Source: Actinobacillus succinogenes 130Z
GTDB taxonomy: Bacteria; Pseudomonadota; Gammaproteobacteria; Enterobacterales; Pasteurellaceae
NCBI RefSeq assembly: GCF_000017245.1
Contig: NC_009655.1
Location: 1,736,001-1,800,000, forward strand
Length of the DNA: 64,000 nt
Reading direction: 5' to 3'
Of this stretch, positions 32,077 through 40,967 are shown piece after piece. Under the pieces are notes generated by a model, which saw only the letters and a list, made by a program, of their open reading frames with translations, searched no databases and was not told the origin of the DNA. Position numbers and translations under genes: made by a program. Within the stretch, counting starts at the first letter, position 1; the number at the start of each line of letters is the position of its first letter.

Positions 32077-33585
32077 ATGGACAAAAAATACATTATTGCA
32101 TTAGACCAAGGAACAACCAGCTCCCGTGCCGTTTTACTCGATCACGATGCAAACATTGTGGAGATAGCCCAACGGGAATTCACACAAATTTATCCGCAAG
32201 CCGGTTGGGTTGAACATAATCCGATGGAAATTTGGGCGACGCAAAGTTCAACCTTAAACGAAGTCGTTGCAAAAGCAGGTATTACTTCCGATCAAATTGC
32301 GGCTATCGGTATTACTAATCAACGGGAAACCACTATTGTGTGGGAAAAAGAAACCGGTACGCCTGTTTACAATGCTATCGTATGGCAATGTCGCCGTACT
32401 TCCGATATTACGGATAAATTAAAAGCGGAGGGTTATGAAGATTACATCCGCCAAACCACAGGTTTAGTGGTTGATCCGTATTTCTCAGGTACTAAGGTTA
32501 AATGGATTTTGGATAATGTGGAAGGCGCGCGTGAAAAAGCGGAACGCGGCGAACTATTATTCGGTACCGTGGATACATGGCTGGTATGGAAGCTCACGCA
32601 GGGACGCGTACACGTGACCGACTATACCAATGCTTCCCGTACCATGTTATTCAACATTCATACCAAACAATGGGATGACAAAATGTTGGAAATTTTAGAT
32701 ATTCCTCGTTCAATGTTGCCGGAAGTGAAAAATTCATCTGAAATTTACGGCCAAACCAACATCGGTGGTAAAGGCGGGGTACGTATTCCTGTAGCCGGTA
32801 TCGCAGGCGACCAACAAGCGGCGCTTTACGGACATTTATGCGTCACCGCCGGTCAGGCGAAAAATACTTATGGTACGGGTTGCTTTATGTTACTCCACAC
32901 CGGTAACAAAGCGATTACATCTAAAAACGGATTGTTGACCACCATCGCCTGTAACGCTAAAGGCGAACCGGAATATGCGCTCGAAGGTTCCGTATTTATC
33001 GCCGGTGCGTCAATTCAATGGTTACGTGACGAACTCAAAATCGTTCACGACAGTTACGACAGTGAATATTTTGCCACCAAAGTACCAAGCACTAACGGCG
33101 TTTATGTCGTTCCCGCCTTCACCGGTTTAGGTGCGCCATATTGGGATCCTTATGCCCGAGGAGCGATCTTAGGGTTATCCCGCGGAGCCAACCGCAACCA
33201 CATCGTACGTGCCACTTTGGAATCTATCGCATACCAAACCCGCGACGTATTAGAAGCGATGCAATCAGATTCCGGTGAAAAATTAAAATATCTCCGTGTA
33301 GACGGCGGTGCAACGGCTAACAACTTCTTAATGCAATTTCAAGCGGATATTTTGGATGTAAATGTAGAACGTCCTGTCGTAAAAGAAGTAACCGCATTAG
33401 GCGCAGCTTATCTTGCCGGTCTTGCCGTAGGTTTCTGGAAAGACTTAAATGAATTACAGGATAAAGCACGCGTAGAACGGACTTTCACGCCGGATAACGA
33501 CAATGAAAAACGCGAACGCCGTTATAAAGGTTGGAAAAAAGCGGTTCGCCGCGCGCTTGAATGGGCGAAGGAAGACGCTGAATAA
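32077..33585 (+). CDS. glpK: Glycerol kinase (GlpK)
   Basis: This 502-residue FGGY-family kinase converts glycerol and ATP to sn-glycerol 3-phosphate. The ATP motif ALDQGTTSSRA is at the N-terminus. The glycerol-binding and FGGY signatures NQRETTIVW, GIAGDQQAALYG and ALGAAYLAGLAVGFW follow. The start is the ATG at 32077, with AAAGGA upstream. The 18 open codons before it are leader sequence. A USS-pair terminator follows. Confidence 0.96.
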   Translation: MDKKYIIALDQGTTSSRAVLLDHDANIVEIAQREFTQIYPQAGWVEHNPMEIWATQSSTLNEVVAKAGITSDQIAAIGITNQRETTIVWEKETGTPVYNAIVWQCRRTSDITDKLKAEGYEDYIRQTTGLVVDPYFSGTKVKWILDNVEGAREKAERGELLFGTVDTWLVWKLTQGRVHVTDYTNASRTMLFNIHTKQWDDKMLEILDIPRSMLPEVKNSSEIYGQTNIGGKGGVRIPVAGIAGDQQAALYGHLCVTAGQAKNTYGTGCFMLLHTGNKAITSKNGLLTTIACNAKGEPEYALEGSVFIAGASIQWLRDELKIVHDSYDSEYFATKVPSTNGVYVVPAFTGLGAPYWDPYARGAILGLSRGANRNHIVRATLESIAYQTRDVLEAMQSDSGEKLKYLRVDGGATANNFLMQFQADILDVNVERPVVKEVTALGAAYLAGLAVGFWKDLNELQDKARVERTFTPDNDNEKRERRYKGWKKAVRRALEWAKEDAE

Positions 33586-33620
33586 GATTATTAAAAATGC
33601 TAAAAAACCGGTTCTAAATC

Positions 33621-33646
33621 AAAGTGCGGTGAATTTCACCGCACTT
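33621..33646 (+). terminator. USS-pair terminator of glpK
   Basis: AAAGTGCGGTGAA / TTCACCGCACTTT perfect stem plus a T-run. The following gene-free 33650-33938 holds one more USS and nothing else recognisable. Confidence 0.8.
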
Positions 33647-33938
33647 TTTTCAATTAGTTAAATAACTCGGTCATCATCCCTCCTTGGGATAGAGTTCCAA
33701 AGGTAAAGCGAAATAAGCCGGTTTGCAATTATTTGCCACAGACAGGCTAAATCCTGTCTCATTTTCGACCGCACTTCGGCAAAATCCGCTAATATCAGAA
33801 AGAATTATTGCTTCATTTGCCGACTTTATCCTCTCCCTGCTTTCCGGATCTGGTGTTTGTGTTGATTAAACCGTAGCACTAACATTCCGTAAAAAGATAT
33901 CGGCAGCAATAGGGCTCGGTTAAATAAAAGCGATTTAT

Positions 33939-34241
33939 TTATATTTTTCCCTTTTGCCGGGCTGCCTGCTGAGCGGCGCGTTTACGGCGGATTTCTTTCG
34001 GATCCGCCAATAACGGACGGTAAATTTCGATACGATCACCATTTTTCAATACATCCGTTAATTTTACCGGTCGGGCAAAAATACCGATCTTATTTTTACG
34101 TAAATCGATATCCGTATATTGGGCTAAAATACCTGATTGCAAAATGGCGGACTGCACGGTTGTTCCCGCATCTAATGTAAAGGATTTCAAATAGTGATTA
34201 TGCGGATAGGCGTAAGCGATTTCGATATTTATTTGTTCCAT
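33939..34241 (-). CDS. rnfH: RnfH/RatB-family ubiquitin-like small protein
   Basis: This 100-residue protein with a beta-grasp (ubiquitin-like) pattern matches the RnfH (UPF0125, YfjF/RatB) family in length and motifs: VEIAYAYPH-like start, AILQSGIL, IGIFARPVKL, GDRIEIYRPL, and a basic tail RRKRAAQQAARQK. The function is not settled. It is often found beside RatA, or with Rnf electron-transport genes elsewhere. Here it stands divergent from a small EamA-type gene. Confidence 0.85.
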   Translation of the reverse strand: MEQINIEIAYAYPHNHYLKSFTLDAGTTVQSAILQSGILAQYTDIDLRKNKIGIFARPVKLTDVLKNGDRIEIYRPLLADPKEIRRKRAAQQAARQKGKI

Positions 34242-34307
34242 AATCTTCCCTTAACTAAAAATTAGTTGCATTATAACGAAAACGTTAATCGGAAACAGGA
34301 GAAATTT

Positions 34308-34724
34308 ATGAACTGGCTTATTTTTGCTTTCGGTTCGGCATTTTTTGCCGGTCTCACGGCAATTTTCGGCAAACTAGGAGTTGAAGGCATTAACAGTAAT
34401 CTCGCCACGTTTATCCGAACCGTCGTAATATTCTTTGTTATTGGCGGTATCGTCACCGCCCGCAACGAATGGCAACTGCCCCAACACATTGCAGCCAAGC
34501 CCCTCACTTTTCTGATACTTTCCGGCATTGCCACCGGACTGTCCTGGCTTTGTTATTATCGCGCCTTACAGCTTGCCCCGGCCTCTTGGGTTGCCCCCAT
34601 CGATAAACTCAGCGTAGTGATTGCTATCGTATTAGGTGTGGCGGTATTGGGAGAAGCCGTCAGTCTGAAATTAGTGATCGGATCATTACTGATTTGTAGC
34701 GGCGTACTGGTTCTGGCATTATAA
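34308..34724 (+). CDS. Half-size EamA/DMT-family membrane protein
   Basis: This 138-residue protein has about five hydrophobic spans making one EamA repeat. Typical transporters have two. Motifs include AFFAGLTAIFGKLGVEGI and ATGLSWLCYYRALQLAPAS. The start is the ATG at 34308, preceded by AGGAGA. Single-repeat members probably dimerise. The substrate is unknown. Confidence 0.8.
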   Translation: MNWLIFAFGSAFFAGLTAIFGKLGVEGINSNLATFIRTVVIFFVIGGIVTARNEWQLPQHIAAKPLTFLILSGIATGLSWLCYYRALQLAPASWVAPIDKLSVVIAIVLGVAVLGEAVSLKLVIGSLLICSGVLVLAL

Positions 34725-34974
34725 GTGCGGTCATAAAAATAACGATTTTCAAATACCGCTCATACAAACCGAGACGAATCCGAATCAAAAACGTAACGCA
34801 TTACAGAGAATATTTATTTGTTAACGATATAATAAACAAGAATGATTTACATTAAAAAATCTAGATAAATTAATAAGTTACGTAAAACAACACTTGACGG
34901 ATATTATAATTTGGTTAAAATACGGACGAATTTACGACAATCATGTCAGAATTATTTTATTGAGGAAACGAAAC

Positions 34975-35460
34975 ATGTTAAACCAAGCAATTACCGCTAA
35001 ATTGAACGAACAAATCAATTTAGAATTTTATTCATCCAACATCTATTTACAAATGAGCGCATGGTGCGAGCAAAAAGGTTATACCGGCGCAGCGGCATTC
35101 CTGCTTCGCCACGCCGATGAAGAAATGGAACACATGCAAAAATTATTCGGTTATGTGAGCGAAACCGGCGGTTTACCGCTTTTAGGCAAAATCGACGCAC
35201 CTCGTGCCGAATACGGTTCGTTAAAAGAAGTCTTCGAAGTTACAATGGAACACGAAAAACTGGTGACATCCAAAATCAACGAATTGGTAGAAGTAACATT
35301 CGCCCATAAAGACTACTCAACTTTCAACTTCCTGCAATGGTATGTGGCGGAACAGCATGAAGAGGAAAAATTATTCGGCAGTATTCTGGACAAATTTAAC
35401 ATCATGGGTGAAGACGGCCACTCTTTATATTTTATCGATAACGATTTAGCAAAATTATAA
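34975..35460 (+). CDS. ftnA: Non-haem ferritin, subunit A
   Basis: This 161-residue iron-storage ferritin has the ferroxidase residues in INLEFYSSNIYLQM, HADEEMEHM and AEQHEEEKLF, in the order of bacterial FtnA. It oxidises Fe(II) and stores it in a 24-mer shell. The start is at 34975, with TGAGGAAA upstream. It is followed after 14 bases by ftnB, the usual Haemophilus-type tandem. Sequence upstream of the start is AT-rich, and no clear Fur box was found by eye. Confidence 0.94.
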   Translation: MLNQAITAKLNEQINLEFYSSNIYLQMSAWCEQKGYTGAAAFLLRHADEEMEHMQKLFGYVSETGGLPLLGKIDAPRAEYGSLKEVFEVTMEHEKLVTSKINELVEVTFAHKDYSTFNFLQWYVAEQHEEEKLFGSILDKFNIMGEDGHSLYFIDNDLAKL

Positions 35461-35474
35461 TCGGGAGAATTAAA

Positions 35475-35969
35475 ATGTTATCAGCAAATGTAGTTAAATT
35501 GTTAAACGCCCAAATGAATCTCGAGTTCTATTCTTCCAATCTTTATTTGCAAATGAGCGCGTGGTGCGAACAAAAAGGTTATACGGGTACCTCAACATTC
35601 TTACGCGAACATGCGGCGGAAGAAATGCAGCATATGCGCAAACTGTTCACTTATCTGAACGAAACCGGCGCAGAAGTTCGCATTGAAGCTATTGAAGCGC
35701 CGGCGGCCGACTATCGTTCATTGCGCCAAGTTATCGAATTGACTTTCGAACACGAAAAATTAATTACCCGTAAAATCAACGAATTAGTGACGGCGACTTT
35801 TGAAGAAAAAGATTATTCCGCATTCAATCACTTGCAATGGTTCGTCGGTGAACAACACGAAGAAGAAAAATTATTCGGCGGTATTTTAGATAAATTCAAC
35901 ATCCTAGGTGAAGAAGGTAAATCCTTATTCCTGATCGATAAAGATTTAGGCAATTTATCCGCCGATTAA
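35475..35969 (+). CDS. ftnB: Non-haem ferritin, subunit B
   Basis: This 164-residue ferritin is a close paralog of the gene before it, with MNLEFYSSNLYLQM, HAAEEMQHM and GEQHEEEKLF. Ferroxidase ligands are retained, so it is probably active and co-assembles with FtnA. GGGAGAAT precedes the ATG. Confidence 0.94.
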   Translation: MLSANVVKLLNAQMNLEFYSSNLYLQMSAWCEQKGYTGTSTFLREHAAEEMQHMRKLFTYLNETGAEVRIEAIEAPAADYRSLRQVIELTFEHEKLITRKINELVTATFEEKDYSAFNHLQWFVGEQHEEEKLFGGILDKFNILGEEGKSLFLIDKDLGNLSAD

Positions 35970-36016
35970 TTTAACGACCAAATAACCAAACGGAGAGCAT
36001 GTTTATGCTCTCCTTT

Positions 36017-36211
36017 TTATTTATTGCCGTTTTTCAAAACAGGCGCGGAATTGACCGCACTTTGCGTACGATTAAACGGCTCGCTACGCCGGAATTCCTC
36101 ATTCGGCTCATCGGAGTAGTGATAAGTCCGATATAAAAAAACGAAAATCAAAATTCCCAACATAATGAGAATTTGAAGAAATCGGCGTTTGGTTAATTTT
36201 TCTGCCGGCAT
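36017..36211 (-). CDS. Small single-span membrane protein, unknown
   Basis: This 64-residue protein has a basic N-terminus (PAEKLTKRRF), one membrane span (about residues 11-27, LQILIMLGILIFVFLYR) and a polar tail. It is divergent from fnr. A USS lies inside its coding sequence. No family is recognised. Confidence 0.55.
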   Translation of the reverse strand: MPAEKLTKRRFLQILIMLGILIFVFLYRTYHYSDEPNEEFRRSEPFNRTQSAVNSAPVLKNGNK

Positions 36212-36274
36212 AATTTTACCTTCTGAGTTTTTGATTTATTTCTTCTTAATTTTAACAAATAATGCTATCATTTG

Positions 36275-36288
36275 TTGAGTTAGATCAA
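36275..36288. promoter_or_regulatory. FNR box before fnr
   Basis: TTGAGTTAGATCAA differs from TTGAT-N4-ATCAA at one position and lies 44 bases before the fnr start. This is consistent with autoregulation. Confidence 0.6.
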
Positions 36289-36331
36289 TTTTATCCCTTT
36301 TTTATGCGTTTTAGTTGCTATTGAGGAACTC

Positions 36332-37105
36332 ATGACAAATTTAGCTAATGAAACCAAGGCAGGTCGCCGTATCCAATCCGGCGGTTGTGCGATCCACTGC
36401 CAAGATTGCAGTATCAGCCAGCTTTGTATTCCTTTTACTCTTAACGAACATGAGCTTGATCAGCTCGACAACATTATCGAGCGCAAAAAACCTATTCAAA
36501 AATCACAGGTACTGTTCAAAGCCGGTGATGAACTGACTTCTCTTTATGCCATCCGTTCCGGCACCATCAAAACCTATACCATCAGCGAAACCGGCGAAGA
36601 ACAAATTACCTCTTTCCACCTGCCTGGCGATTTAGTCGGTTTTGACGCCATCACCAACGTACGTCATCCAAGTTTTGCGCAAGCGTTGGAAACCGCTATG
36701 GTCTGCGAAATTCCTTATGATATTTTAGACGACTTAACAGGTAAAATGCCGAAATTACGTCAGCAGATGATGCGCCTGATGAGCTGTGAAATTCAAAGCA
36801 ACCAGGAAATGATTCTTCTGCTTTCTAAAATGAATGCGGAAGAACGTTTGGCCGCCTTTATCTACAATTTATCCAAACGGTATTCCGCACGCGGTTTTTC
36901 TTCCCGTGAATTCCGATTAACCATGACGCGCGGCGATATAGGTAATTATCTCGGCTTGACTGTTGAAACGATTAGCCGCCTGTTAGGTCGTTTTCAAAAG
37001 TTGGGCATTCTTTCCGTACAAGGAAAATACATTACTATCAACGACTTAAATGCCTTATTGGCAATTTCGGGTTCAAACCGAACAAAAATAAAATTTGTTT
37101 CTTAA
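36332..37105 (+). CDS. fnr: FNR oxygen-sensing regulator
   Basis: This 257-residue CRP/FNR-family activator switches on anaerobic genes when its [4Fe-4S] cluster is intact. The N-terminal cysteines are at 19, 23, 26 and 32, and a further Cys lies in MVCEIPY (about 125). The recognition helix in LTVETISRLLGRFQ (E-x2-SR) is the FNR type. Adjacent uspE is its common neighbour in gammaproteobacteria. An FNR-like box precedes the gene. Confidence 0.97.
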   Translation: MTNLANETKAGRRIQSGGCAIHCQDCSISQLCIPFTLNEHELDQLDNIIERKKPIQKSQVLFKAGDELTSLYAIRSGTIKTYTISETGEEQITSFHLPGDLVGFDAITNVRHPSFAQALETAMVCEIPYDILDDLTGKMPKLRQQMMRLMSCEIQSNQEMILLLSKMNAEERLAAFIYNLSKRYSARGFSSREFRLTMTRGDIGNYLGLTVETISRLLGRFQKLGILSVQGKYITINDLNALLAISGSNRTKIKFVS

Positions 37106-37244
37106 TGTAATTTATTGCCGTTTCTACCGAAATGGCAATTTTTTTGGCAAAAATTTGCACTAGGTCACATTTTTGATTCATTATTCTTGTTCTTACGACC
37201 GCTCTGTTCTATTCTAATTATAGCGATCAAGAAAGGAGATCATT

Positions 37245-38177
37245 ATGAAGTTTAATAATATACTCGTCGTCCTAAACCCTGAAAATGAAAAGCAACACGG
37301 CTTGGCTCGTGCGGTTCGTTTAGTGAAAGAGCAAAAAAGCGAGCAATTAGTGAAAATTACGCTATTCCTTGCGGTTTATGATCTTTCTTATGAAATGTCA
37401 GCGTTGCTTTCATCAGAGGAACGCAACGAAATGCACCAGAGTGTCATTACCCAACGTCAACAAGAAATTCAGCATTATATCGAAAAATATACCGATTCGG
37501 CGATTGAATTCAATACGTTAGTGGTTTGGAATAATAATGAAGCGGAAGCTATTGCGGAAGAGTTCGAAAAAAATCAATACGATTTGGTAGTGAAATATAC
37601 TAAAGAGGAAGAAAGTGTCGCTTCCATTTTCTTCACCCCGGTGGATTGGCAGTTACTGCGTAAATGCCCGGCACCGATGTTAATGGTGCGCGACGGCGAC
37701 TGGAAACACCAACGTCGTATTCTTGTGGCGGTAAACGTTTCCGGCGACGAAGACTATCATGAAGAATTTAATCATTATTTAGTCAACCTGAGCATCGATT
37801 TGGCCGATACATTGGAGCGCGGAAATATTCATTTAGTCAGCGCCTATCCGCCGACCCCGATCAATATGGCGATCGACTTGCCGGAATTCCACACTAAAGA
37901 GTACATCAACGGTATTCGCGGACAACATCTACTGAACATGAAAGCTTTACGCCAAAAATACGGAATTGATGAAGACCATACCCATGTTCGCGAAGGCTTC
38001 CCGGAAGAAGTGATTCCCGAAGTCGCCGAAGAACTCGGCGCGGAATTGGTGGTGCTCGGCACGGTCGGACGCACCGGCTTATCCGCCGCCCTGTTAGGCA
38101 ACACCGCCGAACATGTTATCAGTAAGTTAAAATGTAATTTACTGGCGATTAAACCGCCAAGAAACGAGGATGAATAA
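37245..38177 (+). CDS. uspE: Universal stress protein E (UspE)
   Basis: This 310-residue protein has two tandem Usp domains (about 1-150 and 155-305). The second ends with the nucleotide-binding-like GTVGRTGLSAALLGNTAEHV. Length and position after fnr match UspE, involved in stress resistance and cell aggregation. GAAAGGAGAT precedes the ATG. A hairpin terminator follows. Confidence 0.94.
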   Translation: MKFNNILVVLNPENEKQHGLARAVRLVKEQKSEQLVKITLFLAVYDLSYEMSALLSSEERNEMHQSVITQRQQEIQHYIEKYTDSAIEFNTLVVWNNNEAEAIAEEFEKNQYDLVVKYTKEEESVASIFFTPVDWQLLRKCPAPMLMVRDGDWKHQRRILVAVNVSGDEDYHEEFNHYLVNLSIDLADTLERGNIHLVSAYPPTPINMAIDLPEFHTKEYINGIRGQHLLNMKALRQKYGIDEDHTHVREGFPEEVIPEVAEELGAELVVLGTVGRTGLSAALLGNTAEHVISKLKCNLLAIKPPRNEDE

Positions 38178-38224
38178 AAAATCGATTAATTTTTGACCGC
38201 ACTTTTTATACATTTTGAGAAGAC

Positions 38225-38254
38225 GCGTGGAGGATTACTTTATTTCTTCCACGC
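38225..38254 (+). terminator. Terminator of uspE
   Basis: GCGTGGA / TTCCACGC stem followed by TATTTTTAT. Confidence 0.65.
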
Positions 38255-38336
38255 TATTTTTATCTATATAAAATACTAAAATCTTATATAGCTTCCCATT
38301 AATCAAACGGCGGATTTTAACTGATTGATACCAAAC

Positions 38337-38372
38337 AAAAAGGATTAGGTTTGCATAAAAACCTAATCCTTT
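38337..38372 (-). terminator. Terminator of mdh
   Basis: AGGATTAGGTTT / AAACCTAATCCT stem (12 bp) with a T-run on the minus strand. Confidence 0.8.
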
Positions 38373-38401
38373 AATCGGTTTTGTTAAATTATTTTGGTGA
38401 A

Positions 38402-39340
38402 TTATTCGCCGGTAACAAATTTCACACCGTTATCAATGTCAGTTTGCAAGGTCGGTAACATCGCTTCAAGCGCTTGTTGCTCAAATGCGCTTAATGTACC
38501 TAACGGCAGAATTTCTTCTACGCCGTTTTTACCCAAACGAACCGGTTGTGCAAAGAAACGGGCGAATTTACCGTCGCCTTCAATATAGGCGCATTCCGTA
38601 ATCACTTCGCCGTTTAATGCGCGAGCCATGGAAACCACAAAACGCATTGCCGCATACGCCATGGAAAGTGTAGCGGAACCCGCACCGGCTTTAGCTTCTA
38701 CCACTTCGGTGCCGGCATTTTGGATGCGGTGAGTTAAATCTTTTAATTCCTGCTCGGTAAATTCCACATGCGGAATTTGTGACAACAAAGGTAAAATCGT
38801 CACACCTGAATGTCCGCCGATAACTGAAATATCGTTACGGTTGATTTCAATATTTTTCGCTTGCACGATAAATTTTTCGGAACGGATGGTATCCAGCGTA
38901 GTAATACCGAATAATTTCCGTTTATCGTATACGCCCGCTTTTTTCAGCACTTCCGCCGCAATCGGAATAATCGAGTTCACCGGATTAGTGATAATGCAAA
39001 CACAAGCCTGCGGGCAAACTTGCGCAACTTTTTCCACTAAATTCTGGATAATACCGGCGTTAACATTAAACAAATCCGCACGAGTCATACCCGGCTTACG
39101 CGCCACACCCGCACAGATTAAAACGATATCCGCCCCTTTTAATGCCTCGGACGGATCATCGCCGCCGAAACCTTCCACTTCAACCGAAGTCGGAATATGG
39201 CTGATGTCTTTCGCCACACCGGGGGTGACCGGCGCAACATCGTATAAGCTTAAATCGCTTTCTGCCGGAAGATGTAATTTTAACAACAATGAAAGAGGTT
39301 GACCGATACCGCCGCTGGCGCCTAATAAGGTTACTTTCAT
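38402..39340 (-). CDS. mdh: Malate dehydrogenase (Mdh)
   Basis: This 312-residue NAD-dependent enzyme interconverts malate and oxaloacetate. The Rossmann motif LLGASGGIGQPLSLLL, the substrate arginines in GVARKPGMTRADLF, NPVNS and the catalytic His in IGGHSGVTILPLLSQ are all present. The start is the ATG at 39340 (AGGAGTATCTC upstream). Residues upstream in frame are leader sequence. In succinate-forming bacteria Mdh carries the reductive C4 branch. The pairing mdh-argR divergent is typical of gammaproteobacteria. Confidence 0.97.
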   Translation of the reverse strand: MKVTLLGASGGIGQPLSLLLKLHLPAESDLSLYDVAPVTPGVAKDISHIPTSVEVEGFGGDDPSEALKGADIVLICAGVARKPGMTRADLFNVNAGIIQNLVEKVAQVCPQACVCIITNPVNSIIPIAAEVLKKAGVYDKRKLFGITTLDTIRSEKFIVQAKNIEINRNDISVIGGHSGVTILPLLSQIPHVEFTEQELKDLTHRIQNAGTEVVEAKAGAGSATLSMAYAAMRFVVSMARALNGEVITECAYIEGDGKFARFFAQPVRLGKNGVEEILPLGTLSAFEQQALEAMLPTLQTDIDNGVKFVTGE

Positions 39341-39506
39341 GAGATACTCCTCGATAATATTAATAACTTGAACTGGGTAGATTTTACGAAGAAAAAAAAT
39401 GAAACTCAATTAAATATTCATCTATTTTTACGATCTAAAACAAGTTTTTATCATTTATTTTTCGAAAACGCTCAAATCACAATAAACTTAAATTTTTATT
39501 GATTAA

Positions 39507-39524
39507 TTTTGAATTTTTATGCAG
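39507..39524. promoter_or_regulatory. Possible ARG box before argR
   Basis: TTTTGAATTTTTATGCAG resembles the ARG box TGAAT-N4-ATTCA with one change, 45 bases before the argR start. Autoregulation of argR is common. Confidence 0.35.
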
Positions 39525-39568
39525 AATTTATGCAATATTTCGACTTAAAAACTGATATATTTCTATTT

Positions 39569-40036
39569 ATGACCGACAATAAAACAGATAACCTATTACA
39601 GGTTTTTAAAGCGTTACTCGCGCAGGAACGCTTCGGTTCGCAAAGCGAAATCGTCACCGCACTGCAGGAAATGGGATTCAGCAATATCAACCAATCCAAA
39701 GTTTCCCGCATGCTTACAAAATTCGGCGCCATTCGTACCCGTAATACCCGCATGGAAATGGTCTATTGCCTGCCGAACGAAATGAGTGTGCCCAATACTA
39801 GTAGTCCGTTAAAAAATTTAGTGCTGGATATTGATCACAACCAGTTGTTAATCGTAGTGAAAACCAGTCCCGGCGCGGCACAGTTGATTGCCCGCCTGTT
39901 GGATTCCGTAGGCAAAGCGGACGGTATTCTCGGCACCATAGCAGGCGACGACACTATTTTCATCACGCCGACCACAGGCACGTCTATTGACGAATTAATG
40001 GAAAATGTAAAACGCTTATTTGAGAATTCACTCTAA
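39569..40036 (+). CDS. argR: Arginine repressor (ArgR)
   Basis: This 155-residue ArgR has an N-terminal winged helix (QSKVSRMLTKFGAIRTRN) and a C-terminal arginine-binding and hexamerisation domain with GAAQLIARLLDSV and GILGTIAGDDTIF. The start chosen is the ATG at 39569 (MTDNKTDNLLQVFKALL), which fits family length. An upstream in-frame ATG at 39509 is less likely. Its stop shares one base with the next start codon. Confidence 0.95.
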   Translation: MTDNKTDNLLQVFKALLAQERFGSQSEIVTALQEMGFSNINQSKVSRMLTKFGAIRTRNTRMEMVYCLPNEMSVPNTSSPLKNLVLDIDHNQLLIVVKTSPGAAQLIARLLDSVGKADGILGTIAGDDTIFITPTTGTSIDELMENVKRLFENSL

Positions 40037-40956
40037 TGCAAATATTCATTACGGGCGGTACGGGATTTATCGGGCAGGCATTAGTTAAAAAATGGCTTGC
40101 CGGTCACCACCGTATCACCCTACTCAGCCGCAACCCGCAAATCGCCGAACAACGTTTTCGGCATCGCATAAGTGCGGTGGATTCCCTTGATGTTTTTCCG
40201 CATTTCAATCAATTCGATGCCGTTGTTAATCTTGCCGGCGAACCGATTTTCAACTGTCGCTGGACAGGTCGGCAAAAAACACTGATCCGCCAAAGTCGCA
40301 TAAATTTAACCGAAAAACTGACCGCACTTATCAACCGCAGCACGCATCCGCCGCACTGTTTTATTTCTGCCTCCGCTACGGGTTATTACGGTGATAAAGG
40401 ACAAAAGCTCGTCACCGAATCCGACACGCCGAGCGAAAGTTTTACCGGACAACTTTGTGTAGCCTGGGAACAGGCGGCAAATGAAGTGAAAAATCAGGAA
40501 AAAACGCGGGTTTGTCTGTTACGTACCGGCATGCCGTTGGCGACATCCGGCGGTGCGTTAGGAAGTATGTTACCGGTTTACCGTTGGGGATTGGGCGCCA
40601 GATTGGGCAGCGGAACCCAGATTATGCCGTGGATTGCCCTGCCCGATATGATTCGCGCCATAGATTTTCTTTTGCAAAACGCCGACTGTCGCGGCGCTTT
40701 CAATCTCAGCGCACCGAACTTGGTCAGTTATGCCGAATTCAACCGCCTGTTAGGATCGCAGTTAAACCGACCGCACTTTACCGTTGTCCCCGCTTGTTTG
40801 TTACGCTTATTATTCGGCGAACGCGCCTGTTTGCTACTTGACAGCCAAAACGTGTTTCCCGAAAAATTATTACAGGCGGGATTTCAATTCCGATTTCCCG
40901 AACTTAAGCCCTACCTCCAGCGCATCTTACCCTCACGCCATAAAAAACGAAGATAA
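40036..40956 (+). CDS. yfcH: Epimerase family protein YfcH (TIGR01777)
   Basis: This 306-residue extended SDR-like protein has ITGGTGFIGQALVKKWL at the N-terminus (NAD(P) motif) and the family's own C-terminal domain with PHFTVVPACLLRLLFGE. Tyrosine in SASATGYYGDKG is at the active-site position. The physiological substrate is unknown. It is translationally coupled to argR (TAATG), which is a common arrangement. Confidence 0.9.
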   Translation: MQIFITGGTGFIGQALVKKWLAGHHRITLLSRNPQIAEQRFRHRISAVDSLDVFPHFNQFDAVVNLAGEPIFNCRWTGRQKTLIRQSRINLTEKLTALINRSTHPPHCFISASATGYYGDKGQKLVTESDTPSESFTGQLCVAWEQAANEVKNQEKTRVCLLRTGMPLATSGGALGSMLPVYRWGLGARLGSGTQIMPWIALPDMIRAIDFLLQNADCRGAFNLSAPNLVSYAEFNRLLGSQLNRPHFTVVPACLLRLLFGERACLLLDSQNVFPEKLLQAGFQFRFPELKPYLQRILPSRHKKRR

Positions 40957-40967
40957 AATCGATTCGG

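Noticed and set aside
34975..35969. Tandem ferritin genes as a recent duplication
   Set aside because: ftnA-ftnB in tandem is the normal arrangement in Haemophilus and relatives.
38841..39302. 153-codon open frame on the plus strand
   Set aside because: Antisense to mdh, with no ribosome-binding site or family likeness.
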